Assembly (NCBI RefSeq): GCF_004331415.1
Contig: NZ_SJOP01000003.1
Coordinates: 248,001 to 312,000 of the forward strand
Origin: Kosakonia quasisacchari
GTDB lineage: Bacteria; Pseudomonadota; Gammaproteobacteria; Enterobacterales; Enterobacteriaceae
DNA length: 64,000 nt
Reading direction: 5' to 3'
Shown here: in pieces, positions 18,495 through 27,135 of the stretch
Numbering within the stretch: position 1 is the first letter of the stretch
Layout of the letters: the number at the start of each line of letters is the position of its first letter
Translations under genes and position numbers: made by a program
Notes under the pieces: model-generated
Databases searched by the model: none
Seen by the model: the letters and a program-made list of their open reading frames with translations, nothing else
What the model was told of the DNA's origin: nothing

Positions 18495-18830
18495 GTGAAT
18501 AACGGAGCGGTAATAAACGACGCGGAGCAGGCTGCGCAAACGGCAACCCTCGCTGAACGCATGCTGAAGCAGGTGTATGCCCTGCTCAGCGCTCAGAACA
18601 TCACGCCGAACGCAGTGCAGCAACAGATGCTGACTTCTCATGTTCGCGCCATGGCGCACCGGTCAGTGACTGGCGAGCCGCTGCCGGAAGTGGATGCCAG
18701 CTTGTTCGATGAGATTTCGGCGGAATCAATGCGCCTTGCCCGCGACATCGTGGCGGCATTTGGCAACCTTCCGGAAGAAGAAGCCTGGCTGCTGTCGGTG
18801 CACTTCGAAGTGGCGAAAGACAACCTTTAA
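18495..18830 (+). CDS. Stand-alone PRD domain protein (EF_0829-like family)
   Basis: A 111-residue protein that consists of a single PTS regulation domain. H49 in SHVRAMAHR and H103 in LLSVHFE occupy the places of the two phosphorylatable histidines of PRDs. No DNA- or RNA-binding domain is present. In other bacteria such a protein is encoded next to the SFCGS, DUF4312, DUF4311 and DUF4310 genes, as here. It may carry phosphate to or from the regulator or transporter. The start is GTG, with GGGG upstream. It is the first gene of the operon, 10 bp before the next gene. Confidence 0.75.
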   Translation: MNNGAVINDAEQAAQTATLAERMLKQVYALLSAQNITPNAVQQQMLTSHVRAMAHRSVTGEPLPEVDASLFDEISAESMRLARDIVAAFGNLPEEEAWLLSVHFEVAKDNL

Positions 18831-18840
18831 GGAGCGAAAA

Positions 18841-19203
18841 ATGGAACAGATTACCGTAGTGATTGGCGACCGCCTGGGTAAAGGCCAGAAAGTGGCGGCT
18901 GGCGTAGAAAAAGCGGGCGGCCGCGCGGTTGTCGTGCCGGGTGTAGCAGCGGACATGAAGCTTGGCGACGTGATGAAAGCGGAAAACGCCACCTTTGGTA
19001 TCTCCTTTTGCGGCAGCGGCGGCGCGGGGGCTATCACCGCGCAGAACAAGTATGGCTACAAAGCCAAATACGGCATGCGTTCCGTGGAAGAGGGCGTGAC
19101 GGCAATTAACGAAGGCTGCAACGTGCTGGGCTTTGGCTTCATGGACAAAGAAGAGTTAGGCGAGCGTCTGGTGCAGGCGTGGCAGAAAAAATACGGCGCA
19201 TAA
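18841..19203 (+). CDS. Glycine-rich SFCGS family protein (EF_0830-like)
   Basis: A 120-residue cytoplasmic protein named for the motif SFCGSGGAGAI, with C57 conserved. It opens ITVVIGDRLGKGQKVA, an alternating beta-alpha pattern. A single exposed cysteine in a glycine-rich loop resembles the phosphocysteine loop of PTS EIIB proteins, so I suspect an EIIB-like phosphocarrier, but this is inference. A strong AAGGAG precedes the ATG. It ends 2 bp before the DUF4312 start. Confidence 0.8.
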   Translation: MEQITVVIGDRLGKGQKVAAGVEKAGGRAVVVPGVAADMKLGDVMKAENATFGISFCGSGGAGAITAQNKYGYKAKYGMRSVEEGVTAINEGCNVLGFGFMDKEELGERLVQAWQKKYGA

Positions 19204-19205
19204 CC

Positions 19206-19502
19206 ATGAAAGAACAGTTCACCACCACGGTCAGGGTAAACGGCAAGGGCGATGCGAAAGCGCGCGCCTTCGCCGATGCGCTGAACCATGTTCAGGCCGC
19301 GGTGATGAAAACATCGCCGCACATTTTACTGCGCATTGAGCCACAGGACGTGCAGGTTGTTCAGGCGCAGGAAACGACGCGTAAAGAGGCGTTTTTGTTC
19401 CTCTTTCTGCGCCGGATAAGACGCACGTACAGCGTGGAGCTGGACGTCACCGTCAACGTGACCGCCATCAATCTCGATAAAGTGGATTTCGTCACGCAAT
19501 AA
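19206..19502 (+). CDS. DUF4312 family protein (EF_0831-like)
   Basis: A 98-residue protein with no signal peptide or membrane segment. It has a mixed alpha/beta pattern (FTTTVRVNGKG, then a helix ARAFADALNHVQAAV, then strands) and an FLFLFLRRIRRTY stretch. I know it only as a conserved companion of the SFCGS protein and the two membrane proteins that follow; no function is established. The ATG at 19206 comes directly after the stop of the preceding gene, implying coupling. Confidence 0.8.
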   Translation: MKEQFTTTVRVNGKGDAKARAFADALNHVQAAVMKTSPHILLRIEPQDVQVVQAQETTRKEAFLFLFLRRIRRTYSVELDVTVNVTAINLDKVDFVTQ

Positions 19503-19553
19503 CTCACCGCATACCCCGTGAGCCAGTATCACAGGGTAGAAGAGGGCAGACTG

Positions 19554-20330
19554 ATGTTCTTAATCATACTAATAAAATCGCTCATTATCGGCGGCCTGGT
19601 GGGCGTCGGTGTGGGCGCAGGGGCTGCACGCATGTTCCACGCGCCGACCACGCAAGGGATGGGCGCATTTCGTACACTGGGTGAGCTGAACTCCTGCGAA
19701 GGGGACCCGGCTTCGCACTTCTCCTTTGGCCTGGGCTTCTTCTTTAACGCCTGGGCCTCATCCGTTGCGGCGGGATCGTTCACTCAGGACGTTGACCACC
19801 GCATTATTCCGAACTGGGGTGCTGCTGCGTTGATGGTGAAAAACCGCAACGTGGGTGAAACCCTGCATGACCCGAAAAAGATGGCCATCGCCTGTGGGCT
19901 TATCGGCATGGTGGTCGTTACCTTCCTCAACCTGACTGCCTCCTCCGTTCCGGCGGCATTGCAGGTAACGGCAGTGAAAGTGCTGGTTCCGGCAGCAAAC
20001 CTGCTGGTCAACACGGTGATGCCGGTCATTTTCTGGCTGGCGGCGATTGATGCGGGCAAGAAATCCGGTTTCTGGGCCACCGTCTTTGGCGGCGCGGCAC
20101 AGCTGATTATGGGCAACGCCGTACCGGGCCTGGTGCTGGGCATTCTGATTGGTAAAGGCGTGGAAGAGAGCGGCTGGAACCGTGTCACCAAAGTGATGAT
20201 GACAGCCATTGTCGCCCTGTTTGTGCTGAGTGCGTTCTTCCGCGGCTTTGACCTGAAAATGATCGAGTCCTTCCACCTGAGCGCGCCGGACTGGCTGTCG
20301 CTTATTCACAACTCGCTCAGCGGCAAATAA
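19554..20330 (+). CDS. DUF4311 membrane protein, putative transporter subunit (EF_0832-like)
   Basis: A 258-residue polytopic membrane protein with about six hydrophobic stretches. The first, MFLIILIKSLIIGGLVG at the N-terminus, is followed by glycine-rich loops and a conserved MGAFRTLGELNSCEGDPASHFSFG region. AGAGG precedes the ATG at 19554, which is preferred to the GTG at 19518. It ends 9 bp before DUF4310. Two small glycine-rich membrane proteins encoded in tandem suggest the paired channel of an importer, as in mannose-type PTS IIC/IID, but there is no recognisable similarity. Confidence 0.8.
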   Translation: MFLIILIKSLIIGGLVGVGVGAGAARMFHAPTTQGMGAFRTLGELNSCEGDPASHFSFGLGFFFNAWASSVAAGSFTQDVDHRIIPNWGAAALMVKNRNVGETLHDPKKMAIACGLIGMVVVTFLNLTASSVPAALQVTAVKVLVPAANLLVNTVMPVIFWLAAIDAGKKSGFWATVFGGAAQLIMGNAVPGLVLGILIGKGVEESGWNRVTKVMMTAIVALFVLSAFFRGFDLKMIESFHLSAPDWLSLIHNSLSGK

Positions 20331-20339
20331 GGAACCGAG

Positions 20340-20981
20340 ATGGAACAGAATAAAGGCTTTTGGTACGCCGACTGGTCATTCCCGATTTTCGTCGGCCTGC
20401 TCTCTTCCGGCGTGTTCGCCGGGACACACATGTACTACTTGTACGGCATTGGCGCGTTTAACGAAGTGGCGTTTGTCTCGATGCTGCGTTCCGGCATGGA
20501 TACCGGCGTTTACGGCGCGGTAGCGGCGTTTGGCGCGAGCTTCCTGTTCGCCCGCATTATTGAAGGTTCTCTGGTTGGCATCCTGGATATCGGCGGCGCT
20601 ATCCAGACCGGGGTTGGCCTTGGCGTTCCGGCGCTGTTGCTTGGCGCGGGCTTTGTCTTCCCGGTGGCGAACTTTGTTGCCTCGCTGGCAACCGGGCTGA
20701 TCATTGGCCTGGCAATTGGCTACCTGATTATCCTGGCGCGTAAGTTCACCATCAATCAGAGCGATTCCACCTACGGCGCCGACGTGATGATGGGCGCAGG
20801 TAACGCCTCCGGCCGCTTCCTTGGCCCGTTGATTATCCTCAGCGCGATGACGGCTTCCATTCCGATTGGCATTGGTTCGCTGGTGGGCGCGCTGCTGTTT
20901 TACCTCTGGCAGAAACCAATCACCGGGGGCGCGATCCTCGGTGCGATGCTGCTGGGCTCCATTTTCCCGGTAGCCCTCTGA
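20340..20981 (+). CDS. DUF4310 membrane protein, putative transporter subunit (EF_0833-like)
   Basis: A 213-residue membrane protein with about six glycine- and alanine-rich hydrophobic segments (for example VGLLSSGVFAGTHMYYLYG, GVPALLLGAGFVFPV, LLFYLWQKPITGGAILG). It begins MEQNKGFWYADWSFPIF, so the N-terminus is short and cytoplasmic or interfacial. It is always found with DUF4311, and the pair is the only evident membrane component of this operon. Function is unknown; uptake of the pathway substrate is inferred. Confidence 0.8.
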   Translation: MEQNKGFWYADWSFPIFVGLLSSGVFAGTHMYYLYGIGAFNEVAFVSMLRSGMDTGVYGAVAAFGASFLFARIIEGSLVGILDIGGAIQTGVGLGVPALLLGAGFVFPVANFVASLATGLIIGLAIGYLIILARKFTINQSDSTYGADVMMGAGNASGRFLGPLIILSAMTASIPIGIGSLVGALLFYLWQKPITGGAILGAMLLGSIFPVAL

Positions 20982-21023
20982 CACCCACGGGCGCTGCGGC
21001 GCCCGTTACTCCTGGAGATACGC

Positions 21024-22157
21024 ATGTTTGATTTACTCCTGCGCCGGGCGCGTCTGGTTGACGACACGGTGACGGATATCGCCATCGCGGCGGGTAAAAT
21101 CGCGGCGCTTGGCGATATCGACGGCCCGGCGGCAAAACGCGTGGATTTACACGGCGAACACTACGTCAGCGCCGGGTGGATCGACTCCCATGTCCACTGT
21201 TACCCGAACTCGCCCATTTATCATGATGAGCCCGATAGCGTCGGCATTCAGACGGGCGTCACCACGGTGATTGACGCCGGAAGCACCGGCGCGGACGACA
21301 TCGATGATTTTTATGCCATTACCCGCAAGGCATCGACGGAAGTCTATGCGCTGTTAAACATCTCGCGCGTTGGGCTGATTGCGCAAAACGAGCTGGCGAA
21401 CCTGAATAATATCGACGCCGACGCCGCGCGTGAGGCCATAAAACGCCACCCGGATTTTATTGTCGGCCTGAAAGCGCGCATGAGCAGCAGCGTGGTTGGC
21501 GATAACGGCATCACGCCGTTGCAACGCGCCAAAGCCATCCAGCAACAGAACGGGGATTTGCCATTAATGGTGCACATTGGCAACAACCCGCCAAATCTGG
21601 ATGAAATTGCCGAGCTGCTGACCTCCGGCGACATCATTACCCACTGCTATAACGGCAAGCCAAACCGAATTCTGACGCCAACCGGCGAGCTGCGCGCCTC
21701 GGTGACTCGCGCCATTGCGCGCGGTGTGCACCTTGATGTCGGGCACGGCAGCGCCAGCTTCAGCTTTGCGGTGGCACAGCAGGCTATTGCGCTGGGGATT
21801 TTGCCGCAGACCATCAGTTCCGACATTTACTGCCGCAACCGCATTGATGGCCCGGTGCGCTCGCTGGCGAATGTGATGTCCAAATTCCTCGTCATCGGTA
21901 TGTCGCTGCCGCAGGTGATCGCCTGTGTGACCGACCACGCCGCCGATGGTCTGCGCCTGAAGCATAAAGGGCGTCTTGTCGTGGGTTACGACGCCGACCT
22001 GACCATTTTCGACCTGAAACGCCAACCGGTGCTGTTCACCGATGCGGAAAACGAGACGTTACAGGCCGAACACATCCTCACGCCGCTTGCCGCCATTCGC
22101 GCGGGCAAGGGCTATATGACCGAACAAGGGAGTGCAGAACATGCCTTCGATTTATGA
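21024..22157 (+). CDS. Amidohydrolase/deacetylase-type metallohydrolase (EF_0837-like)
   Basis: A 377-residue member of the dihydroorotase-like amidohydrolase superfamily. A complete binuclear metal site is visible: H56 and H58 (DSHVH), K150 (VGLKAR, the carbamylated lysine position), H184, H207 and D267. The enzyme should hydrolyse an amide or ester; in this operon removal of an N-acyl group before ammonia elimination is the natural inference. GGAG precedes the ATG at 21024. Its end overlaps the next gene by 17 bp. Confidence 0.83.
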   Translation: MFDLLLRRARLVDDTVTDIAIAAGKIAALGDIDGPAAKRVDLHGEHYVSAGWIDSHVHCYPNSPIYHDEPDSVGIQTGVTTVIDAGSTGADDIDDFYAITRKASTEVYALLNISRVGLIAQNELANLNNIDADAAREAIKRHPDFIVGLKARMSSSVVGDNGITPLQRAKAIQQQNGDLPLMVHIGNNPPNLDEIAELLTSGDIITHCYNGKPNRILTPTGELRASVTRAIARGVHLDVGHGSASFSFAVAQQAIALGILPQTISSDIYCRNRIDGPVRSLANVMSKFLVIGMSLPQVIACVTDHAADGLRLKHKGRLVVGYDADLTIFDLKRQPVLFTDAENETLQAEHILTPLAAIRAGKGYMTEQGSAEHAFDL

Positions 22158-23259
22158 TAAGTACGATTTAAAACAGGTGATTAACGCCTCCGGGCGCATG
22201 ACGGCTCTCGGCGTTTCCACGCCGCGCCCGGAAGTGGTCGACGCCGTATTAAGCGGCATGAATCACTACTTCGAAATGAAAGACCTGGTGAATAAAACCG
22301 GCGAGTACATTGCGAAACTGCTGGAGGTTGAAGGCGCGACCGTGGTGTCGTGCGCGTCGGCCGGGATTGCCCAGTCCGTCGCCGCCGTGCTGGTGCGCGA
22401 CAGTGACTGGCTGCTGGAAAACCTGCACAGCACGCCGATTGGGAACAACGAAATCGTGCTGCCGCGCGGGCACAACGTTAACTTTGGCGCACCGGTTGGC
22501 ACCATGGTGGCGTTGGGCGGTGGCAAAGTGGTGGAAGCCGGTTACGCCAATGAATGTTCCGCCGATCAACTGGCGGCGGCGATCTCGCCGCGCACAGCGG
22601 CGATCCTCTTTATCAAATCCCATCATTGTGTACAAAAAAGCATGCTCAGCGTGGAGCAGGCCGCTGTGGTGGCGCGCAAACACAACCTGCCGCTGATTGT
22701 TGATGCGGCGGCGGAAGAGGATTTGCAGTGCTACTACCGTGCCGGCGCGGATTTGGTTATCTACAGCGGCGCAAAAGCGATTGAAGGGCCAACCAGCGGG
22801 CTGGTGATCGGCAAAACGCAGTACGTGGAGTGGGTAAAACGCCAGACGGCGGGCATTGGCCGCGCGATGAAAGTGGGCAAAGAGGGCATTCTCGGCCTGA
22901 CCTGCGCCATTGAACACTATCTTTCTGCCAGCAAAGAGAGCGGCGCGGAGATGGTCGCCAAAATGACGCCGTTCATCGACCAGTTAAACACGCTGAAAGG
23001 CGTGAGCGCCCGCGTAGTGTGGGACAGCGCCGGGCGCGATATTGCCCGCAGCGAAATCAAATTTGATGAAGCCGTTACTGGTATCGCCACCGGCGAGCTG
23101 GTCAGCGCCCTCAAACAGGGGGAATACGCCATTTACTTCCGTGGTTATAAAGCCAACGAAGGGATTATCGAAGCCGATGTACGCAGCGTCACCGCCGAAC
23201 AACTGACGATTATTTATCGCCGCATCGCCGAAGAACTGAACAAAGGATCGAACGCATGA
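22141..23259 (+). CDS. DgaE-family PLP-dependent ammonia lyase
   Basis: A 372-residue fold-type I PLP protein of the SelA-like group. D188 (LIVDAAAEED) should bind the pyridine nitrogen and K212 (IYSGAKAIEGPTSG) is the expected Schiff-base lysine. Characterised DgaE of Salmonella converts D-glucosaminate 6-phosphate to 2-keto-3-deoxygluconate 6-phosphate and ammonia. The aldolase partner downstream supports the same chemistry here, though stereochemistry and substrate are not shown. The start at 22141 has GGGAG at proper spacing; a GTG at 22132 is less likely. Confidence 0.83.
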   Translation: MPSIYDKYDLKQVINASGRMTALGVSTPRPEVVDAVLSGMNHYFEMKDLVNKTGEYIAKLLEVEGATVVSCASAGIAQSVAAVLVRDSDWLLENLHSTPIGNNEIVLPRGHNVNFGAPVGTMVALGGGKVVEAGYANECSADQLAAAISPRTAAILFIKSHHCVQKSMLSVEQAAVVARKHNLPLIVDAAAEEDLQCYYRAGADLVIYSGAKAIEGPTSGLVIGKTQYVEWVKRQTAGIGRAMKVGKEGILGLTCAIEHYLSASKESGAEMVAKMTPFIDQLNTLKGVSARVVWDSAGRDIARSEIKFDEAVTGIATGELVSALKQGEYAIYFRGYKANEGIIEADVRSVTAEQLTIIYRRIAEELNKGSNA

Positions 23260-23996
23260 AACTGACGCCGAATTTTTACCGCGACCGCGTATGCCTGAAC
23301 GTGCTGGCGGGAAGCAAAGAGAACGCCAGCGCGATTTACGAGGCCGCGGAAGGCCATGTGCTGGTAGGCGTGCTCTCGAAAAACTACCCGGATGTGGCGA
23401 GCGCCGTCGCGGATATGCGCGACTACGCGGCGCGTATCGATAATGCGCTTTCTGTTGGCCTCGGTGCGGGCGATCCGAACCAGTCGGCCATGGTCAGCGC
23501 CATCTCCCGTGAAGTACAACCGCAGCACGTTAACCAGGTGTTCACCGGCGTGGCGACCAGCCGTGCGCTGCTCGGGCAGAACGACACGGTGGTTAACGGT
23601 CTGGTCTCGCCAACCGGCACACCAGGGCTGGTGAAGATCTCCACCGGGCCGCTGAGCAGCCAGGCGCCAGATGGCATTGTGCCGGTAGAAACCGCCATTG
23701 CGCTGTTAAAAGACATGGGCGGCAGCTCCATTAAATACTTCCCGATGGGCGGGCTGAAATGCCGCGACGAATTTATCGCCGTGGCGCAAGCCTGTGCGCG
23801 CCATGATTTCTGGCTGGAGCCGACCGGCGGAATCGATCTGCAAAACTTCAGTGAAATCCTGCAAATCGCGCTGGATGCGGGCGTTCGCAAAGTGATCCCG
23901 CATATTTACAGTTCGATTATTGATAAGGCGAGTGGCGACACGCGCCCGGCGGATGTTCGCCAGTTGCTGGAAATGACCAAAACGTTGGTGAAGTAA
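23256..23996 (+). CDS. KDGP aldolase, DgaF/EF_0839-like
   Basis: A 246-residue TIM-barrel-type aldolase. K160 in SSIKYFPMGGLKC corresponds to the KYFP/KFFP Schiff-base motif of KDPG aldolases, and E188 in WLEPTGGID is near the expected catalytic face. Characterised relatives split 2-keto-3-deoxy-6-phosphogluconate into pyruvate and glyceraldehyde 3-phosphate. It overlaps the lyase gene by 4 bp (ATGA), so the two are translationally coupled. Confidence 0.83.
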   Translation: MKLTPNFYRDRVCLNVLAGSKENASAIYEAAEGHVLVGVLSKNYPDVASAVADMRDYAARIDNALSVGLGAGDPNQSAMVSAISREVQPQHVNQVFTGVATSRALLGQNDTVVNGLVSPTGTPGLVKISTGPLSSQAPDGIVPVETAIALLKDMGGSSIKYFPMGGLKCRDEFIAVAQACARHDFWLEPTGGIDLQNFSEILQIALDAGVRKVIPHIYSSIIDKASGDTRPADVRQLLEMTKTLVK

Positions 23997-24002
23997 ACCA
24001 TC

Positions 24003-24025
24003 TTCCCTCCCGATAAGGGAGGGAA
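24003..24025. repeat. Intercistronic palindrome before the lactonase gene
   Basis: Perfect 9-bp arms, ttccctccc and gggagggaa, around gataa, without a T-run. It lies inside the operon between the aldolase and lactonase genes and probably stabilises or partly attenuates the mRNA. Confidence 0.65.
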
Positions 24026-24053
24026 ACTCCCTCTCGTCACGTAAGGAGCTACC

Positions 24054-25202
24054 ATGCTTACCGCTCGTCATCTGCTTACCGTTTCACTTTCTTTACTGGC
24101 GACCAGCGCCATGGCACAAACGCAGTACGCGTGGGTGGGCACCTACAACCCGAATGGTGAAGGGTTGTACCGTTTTACCGTCGACCCGCAATCCGGCGCG
24201 CTGGGTAATAAAACGCTGGTCAGCCCGTTGCCAAATGCGGCGCAACTGACGGTTGCGCGGGATGGTAAAACGCTTTATCTCGCCAGCGAAGTGGAAAAGG
24301 GCGCGGTGCAGGCGTTGCATATTGGCGATAACGGTGAGTTGAGTGTGCTAAACCAGGTGGCGTCCGGCGGTGCCGGGCCGGTTTATCTGTCGCTGACGCC
24401 AAATGGCCGCTATTTGCTGGTGGCGAATTATGTCAGCGGATCGATTGCCGTGCTGCCGGTGAAAGCGGACGGTAGCCTCGGCGAGGCGGTGGATACGCGT
24501 CAGGATCAGGGCGAGCCGGGAGCGGCAAAACCGCAAGCAGCGGTGGAAGGCAGTTTTGCGATTAGCGATCACAATGGCCCGCATGCGCATATGATCGCCG
24601 CCGATCCAAGCGGGAAGTTCGTCTTTTCCACCGATCTGGGGCTGGATCGCATTTATCAGTATCAGTTTGATAGCAAAACGGGCGCGTTAACGCCGAATGA
24701 TCCACCCTTTATTAGCGCCTCTTCGCAAGGTGCCGGGCCGCGTCACTTTGTTTTCACGCCGCAAGGCGATGGCCTGTGGCTGATAAATGAAGAAGCCTCG
24801 ACGCTCACGCACTATACGTTGAATAAAACTACCGGTACGTTGCAGCCGGGGAAAACCTTTTCGGCACTGCCGAAAGAGTACAAAGGCACCAGCTTTGCCG
24901 CCGGGCTGGTATTAAGCGGTGACGGTAAGCAGCTGTATGTTGCCAACCGGTTGCATAACAGCATCGCGCACTTTACGGTGAAAGCGGATGGTTCGCTAAC
25001 CCATCAGGACGATGTCTGGACGCGCGGTGATTACCCGCGCACATTAACGCTGGCGGACAATGGCCGCTGGCTATACGTGATGAACCAGCGCAGCGATAAC
25101 ATCACCCGTTTTCGCGTGGAACGCGACGGGAAACTGCATTTTGAGCCGGACTACACACCGGTGGGCAGCCCATCCCAGATGGTTATTTCATCTCACCCTT
25201 AA
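24054..25202 (+). CDS. Secreted beta-propeller lactonase (Pgl/YbhE-like)
   Basis: A 382-residue protein with a Sec signal peptide (cleavage likely after AMA, residue 21) and repeated blade motifs such as DGKTLYLASE, NGRYLLVANY, DGKQLYVANR and NGRWLYVMNQ, characteristic of the seven-bladed 6-phosphogluconolactonase family. GPHAHMI matches the conserved histidine region of the central funnel. Cytoplasmic Pgl has no signal peptide, so this copy should open sugar lactones in the periplasm. Its place between aldolase and regulator suggests it supplies the acid that the operon takes up. Confidence 0.85.
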   Translation: MLTARHLLTVSLSLLATSAMAQTQYAWVGTYNPNGEGLYRFTVDPQSGALGNKTLVSPLPNAAQLTVARDGKTLYLASEVEKGAVQALHIGDNGELSVLNQVASGGAGPVYLSLTPNGRYLLVANYVSGSIAVLPVKADGSLGEAVDTRQDQGEPGAAKPQAAVEGSFAISDHNGPHAHMIAADPSGKFVFSTDLGLDRIYQYQFDSKTGALTPNDPPFISASSQGAGPRHFVFTPQGDGLWLINEEASTLTHYTLNKTTGTLQPGKTFSALPKEYKGTSFAAGLVLSGDGKQLYVANRLHNSIAHFTVKADGSLTHQDDVWTRGDYPRTLTLADNGRWLYVMNQRSDNITRFRVERDGKLHFEPDYTPVGSPSQMVISSHP

Positions 25203-25216
25203 GCCTGGAGAGCGAC

Positions 25217-27127
25217 GTGCGATTCCCGAACCAACGTTTGGCGCAACTGTTTATGATGTTGCAAAACGAGACGCTACCGCAGGATGAGCTGGCACAGCGC
25301 TTATCGGTCTCGACGCGTACCGTTCGGGCCGATATCACCGCACTGAACGCCTTGCTGTTGCACCATGGGGCGCAGTTTATTTTGACGCGCGGCAGCGGGT
25401 ATCAACTGAAAATTGATGACGCTGCTCTTTACCAAAGCTTGCAGGCGGCGCGCCCACGCGCGCTGCGTATTCCGCGCAGCGGGCCGGAGCGCGTGCATTA
25501 TCTGGTGGTGCGTTTTCTCACTTCCGCTTTCTCACTCAAGCTCGAAGATCTGGCGGATGAGTGGTTTGTCAGCCGCGCCACGCTGCAAAATGATATGACC
25601 GAGGTGCGGGAGTGGTTTTCCCGCTACCGACTGACGCTGGAAACCCGCCCGCGCCACGGCATGAAACTGTTTGGCAGCGAAATGGCGCTGCGCGCCTGTC
25701 TGACGGATCTGTTGTGGGAACTGGCGCAGCAGAACGCGAATAATCCACTGATCACTGAAGAAGCGCTCAATCCGGGTGTGCCAGAGGCGCTGGCGACCAT
25801 TCTGCATGACTGTTTTAACCGCCATCATATTCGCCTGACGGATGAGGGCGATCTCTTTATCCGACTTTACTGCGCGGTGGCGGTTCGCCGCATCAGCGAG
25901 GGCTATCCACTCTCTGAATTCAGCGCCGAAGATGGGGATGAAAGTGTGAAAGAGGCGGCGCGGGACATCTCTGTCGCGCTGCAACAACTGGCAGGAAAAC
26001 CGCTGGCGGCGGCGGAAGAGCACTGGCTGCGGGTGCATATCGCCGGGCGGCGCGTGCAGGAGATTGCGCCCAGCGCCATCAGCGCCGATGACGACGAAAC
26101 GCTGGTCAACTACATCCTTGGCTACATCAACACGCACTATAACTACAACCTGCAAAACGATGATCAGTTGCATGCGGATCTGCTCACGCATATCAAAACC
26201 ATGATCACCCGCGTGCGCTACCAGATAATGATCCCTAACCCCTTGCTGGATAACATTAAACAGCACTATCCCATGGCGTGGGATATGACGCTGGCGGCGG
26301 TCTCCAGTTGGGGGAAATACACGCCGTATGTGATCAGCGAGAACGAGATCGGTTTTTTGGTGCTGCATATTGGTGTCGGCCTTGAGCGCCATTACAACGT
26401 GGGTTATCAGCGCCAGCCGCGCGTGTTGCTGGTGTGCGATGTCGGCAATGCGATGGTGCGGATGATTGAAGCGGTGCTGGCGCGTAAATACCCGCAGATT
26501 GTGGTGACGCGCACCGTGACGCTGCGAGAGTACGAGCAGTGCGAAGGTATCGCGGAGGATTTTGTTATCTCCACCGCGCGGGTAAATGAAAAAGATAAGC
26601 CGGTCGTCACCATTGCGCCGTTTCCCAGCGAGTATCAACTGGAGCAGATCGGCAAGCTGGTGCTGGTAGACAGAACGCGCCCGTGGATGCTGGAAAAGTA
26701 CTTTGATGCCGCGCATTTCCGCATCATCGACGGCGCGATGGATCAACAAACGCTGTTCAACACTTTGTGCCATCAATTGCAGGATGAAGGCTTTGTCGAT
26801 GCGGAGTTTCTCGATTCGGTGGTCGAGCGTGAAGCGATTGTCAGTACGCTGCTCGGCGAGGGCATTGCGTTGCCGCACGCCCTGGGGCTGCTGGCGAAAA
26901 AAACGGTGGTCTATACCGTGCTGGCTCCGCAGGGTATTGCGTGGGGGGATGAAACCGCGCATGTCATCTTCTTGCTGGCGATCAGCAAGAGCGAGTATGA
27001 AGAGGCGATGGCGATCTACGATATTTTCGTCACCTTCCTGCGCGAACGCGTAACGGCGCGACTTTGCACCTGCGCGGACTTCGCCTCGTTTAAAAGCGTG
27101 GCGATGGAGTCGCTGAGTCGGTTTTGA
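25217..27127 (+). CDS. BglG-type PRD regulator with PTS EIIB- and EIIA-like domains
   Basis: A 636-residue multidomain regulator. Order: N-terminal helix-turn-helix (LAQRLSVSTRTVRADITALN, about 25-45), a second winged helix (about 95-150), two PRDs (about 170-390), an EIIB-like domain with C407 in LLVCDVGNAM, and a C-terminal EIIA-2 (fructose/mannitol) domain with H554 in GEGIALPHALG. Cys and His needed for phosphotransfer are kept, so its activity should depend on PTS phosphorylation. The start is GTG with GGAG upstream. It is the last gene of the operon and ends at a terminator (27136-27160). Confidence 0.87.
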   Translation: MRFPNQRLAQLFMMLQNETLPQDELAQRLSVSTRTVRADITALNALLLHHGAQFILTRGSGYQLKIDDAALYQSLQAARPRALRIPRSGPERVHYLVVRFLTSAFSLKLEDLADEWFVSRATLQNDMTEVREWFSRYRLTLETRPRHGMKLFGSEMALRACLTDLLWELAQQNANNPLITEEALNPGVPEALATILHDCFNRHHIRLTDEGDLFIRLYCAVAVRRISEGYPLSEFSAEDGDESVKEAARDISVALQQLAGKPLAAAEEHWLRVHIAGRRVQEIAPSAISADDDETLVNYILGYINTHYNYNLQNDDQLHADLLTHIKTMITRVRYQIMIPNPLLDNIKQHYPMAWDMTLAAVSSWGKYTPYVISENEIGFLVLHIGVGLERHYNVGYQRQPRVLLVCDVGNAMVRMIEAVLARKYPQIVVTRTVTLREYEQCEGIAEDFVISTARVNEKDKPVVTIAPFPSEYQLEQIGKLVLVDRTRPWMLEKYFDAAHFRIIDGAMDQQTLFNTLCHQLQDEGFVDAEFLDSVVEREAIVSTLLGEGIALPHALGLLAKKTVVYTVLAPQGIAWGDETAHVIFLLAISKSEYEEAMAIYDIFVTFLRERVTARLCTCADFASFKSVAMESLSRF

Positions 27128-27135
27128 GCCAATAC

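Noticed and set aside
25532..26962. 476-codon open frame antisense to the BglG-type regulator
   Set aside because: His/Gln/Arg-rich translation without domain features; it mirrors the codon bias of the well-supported plus-strand gene.
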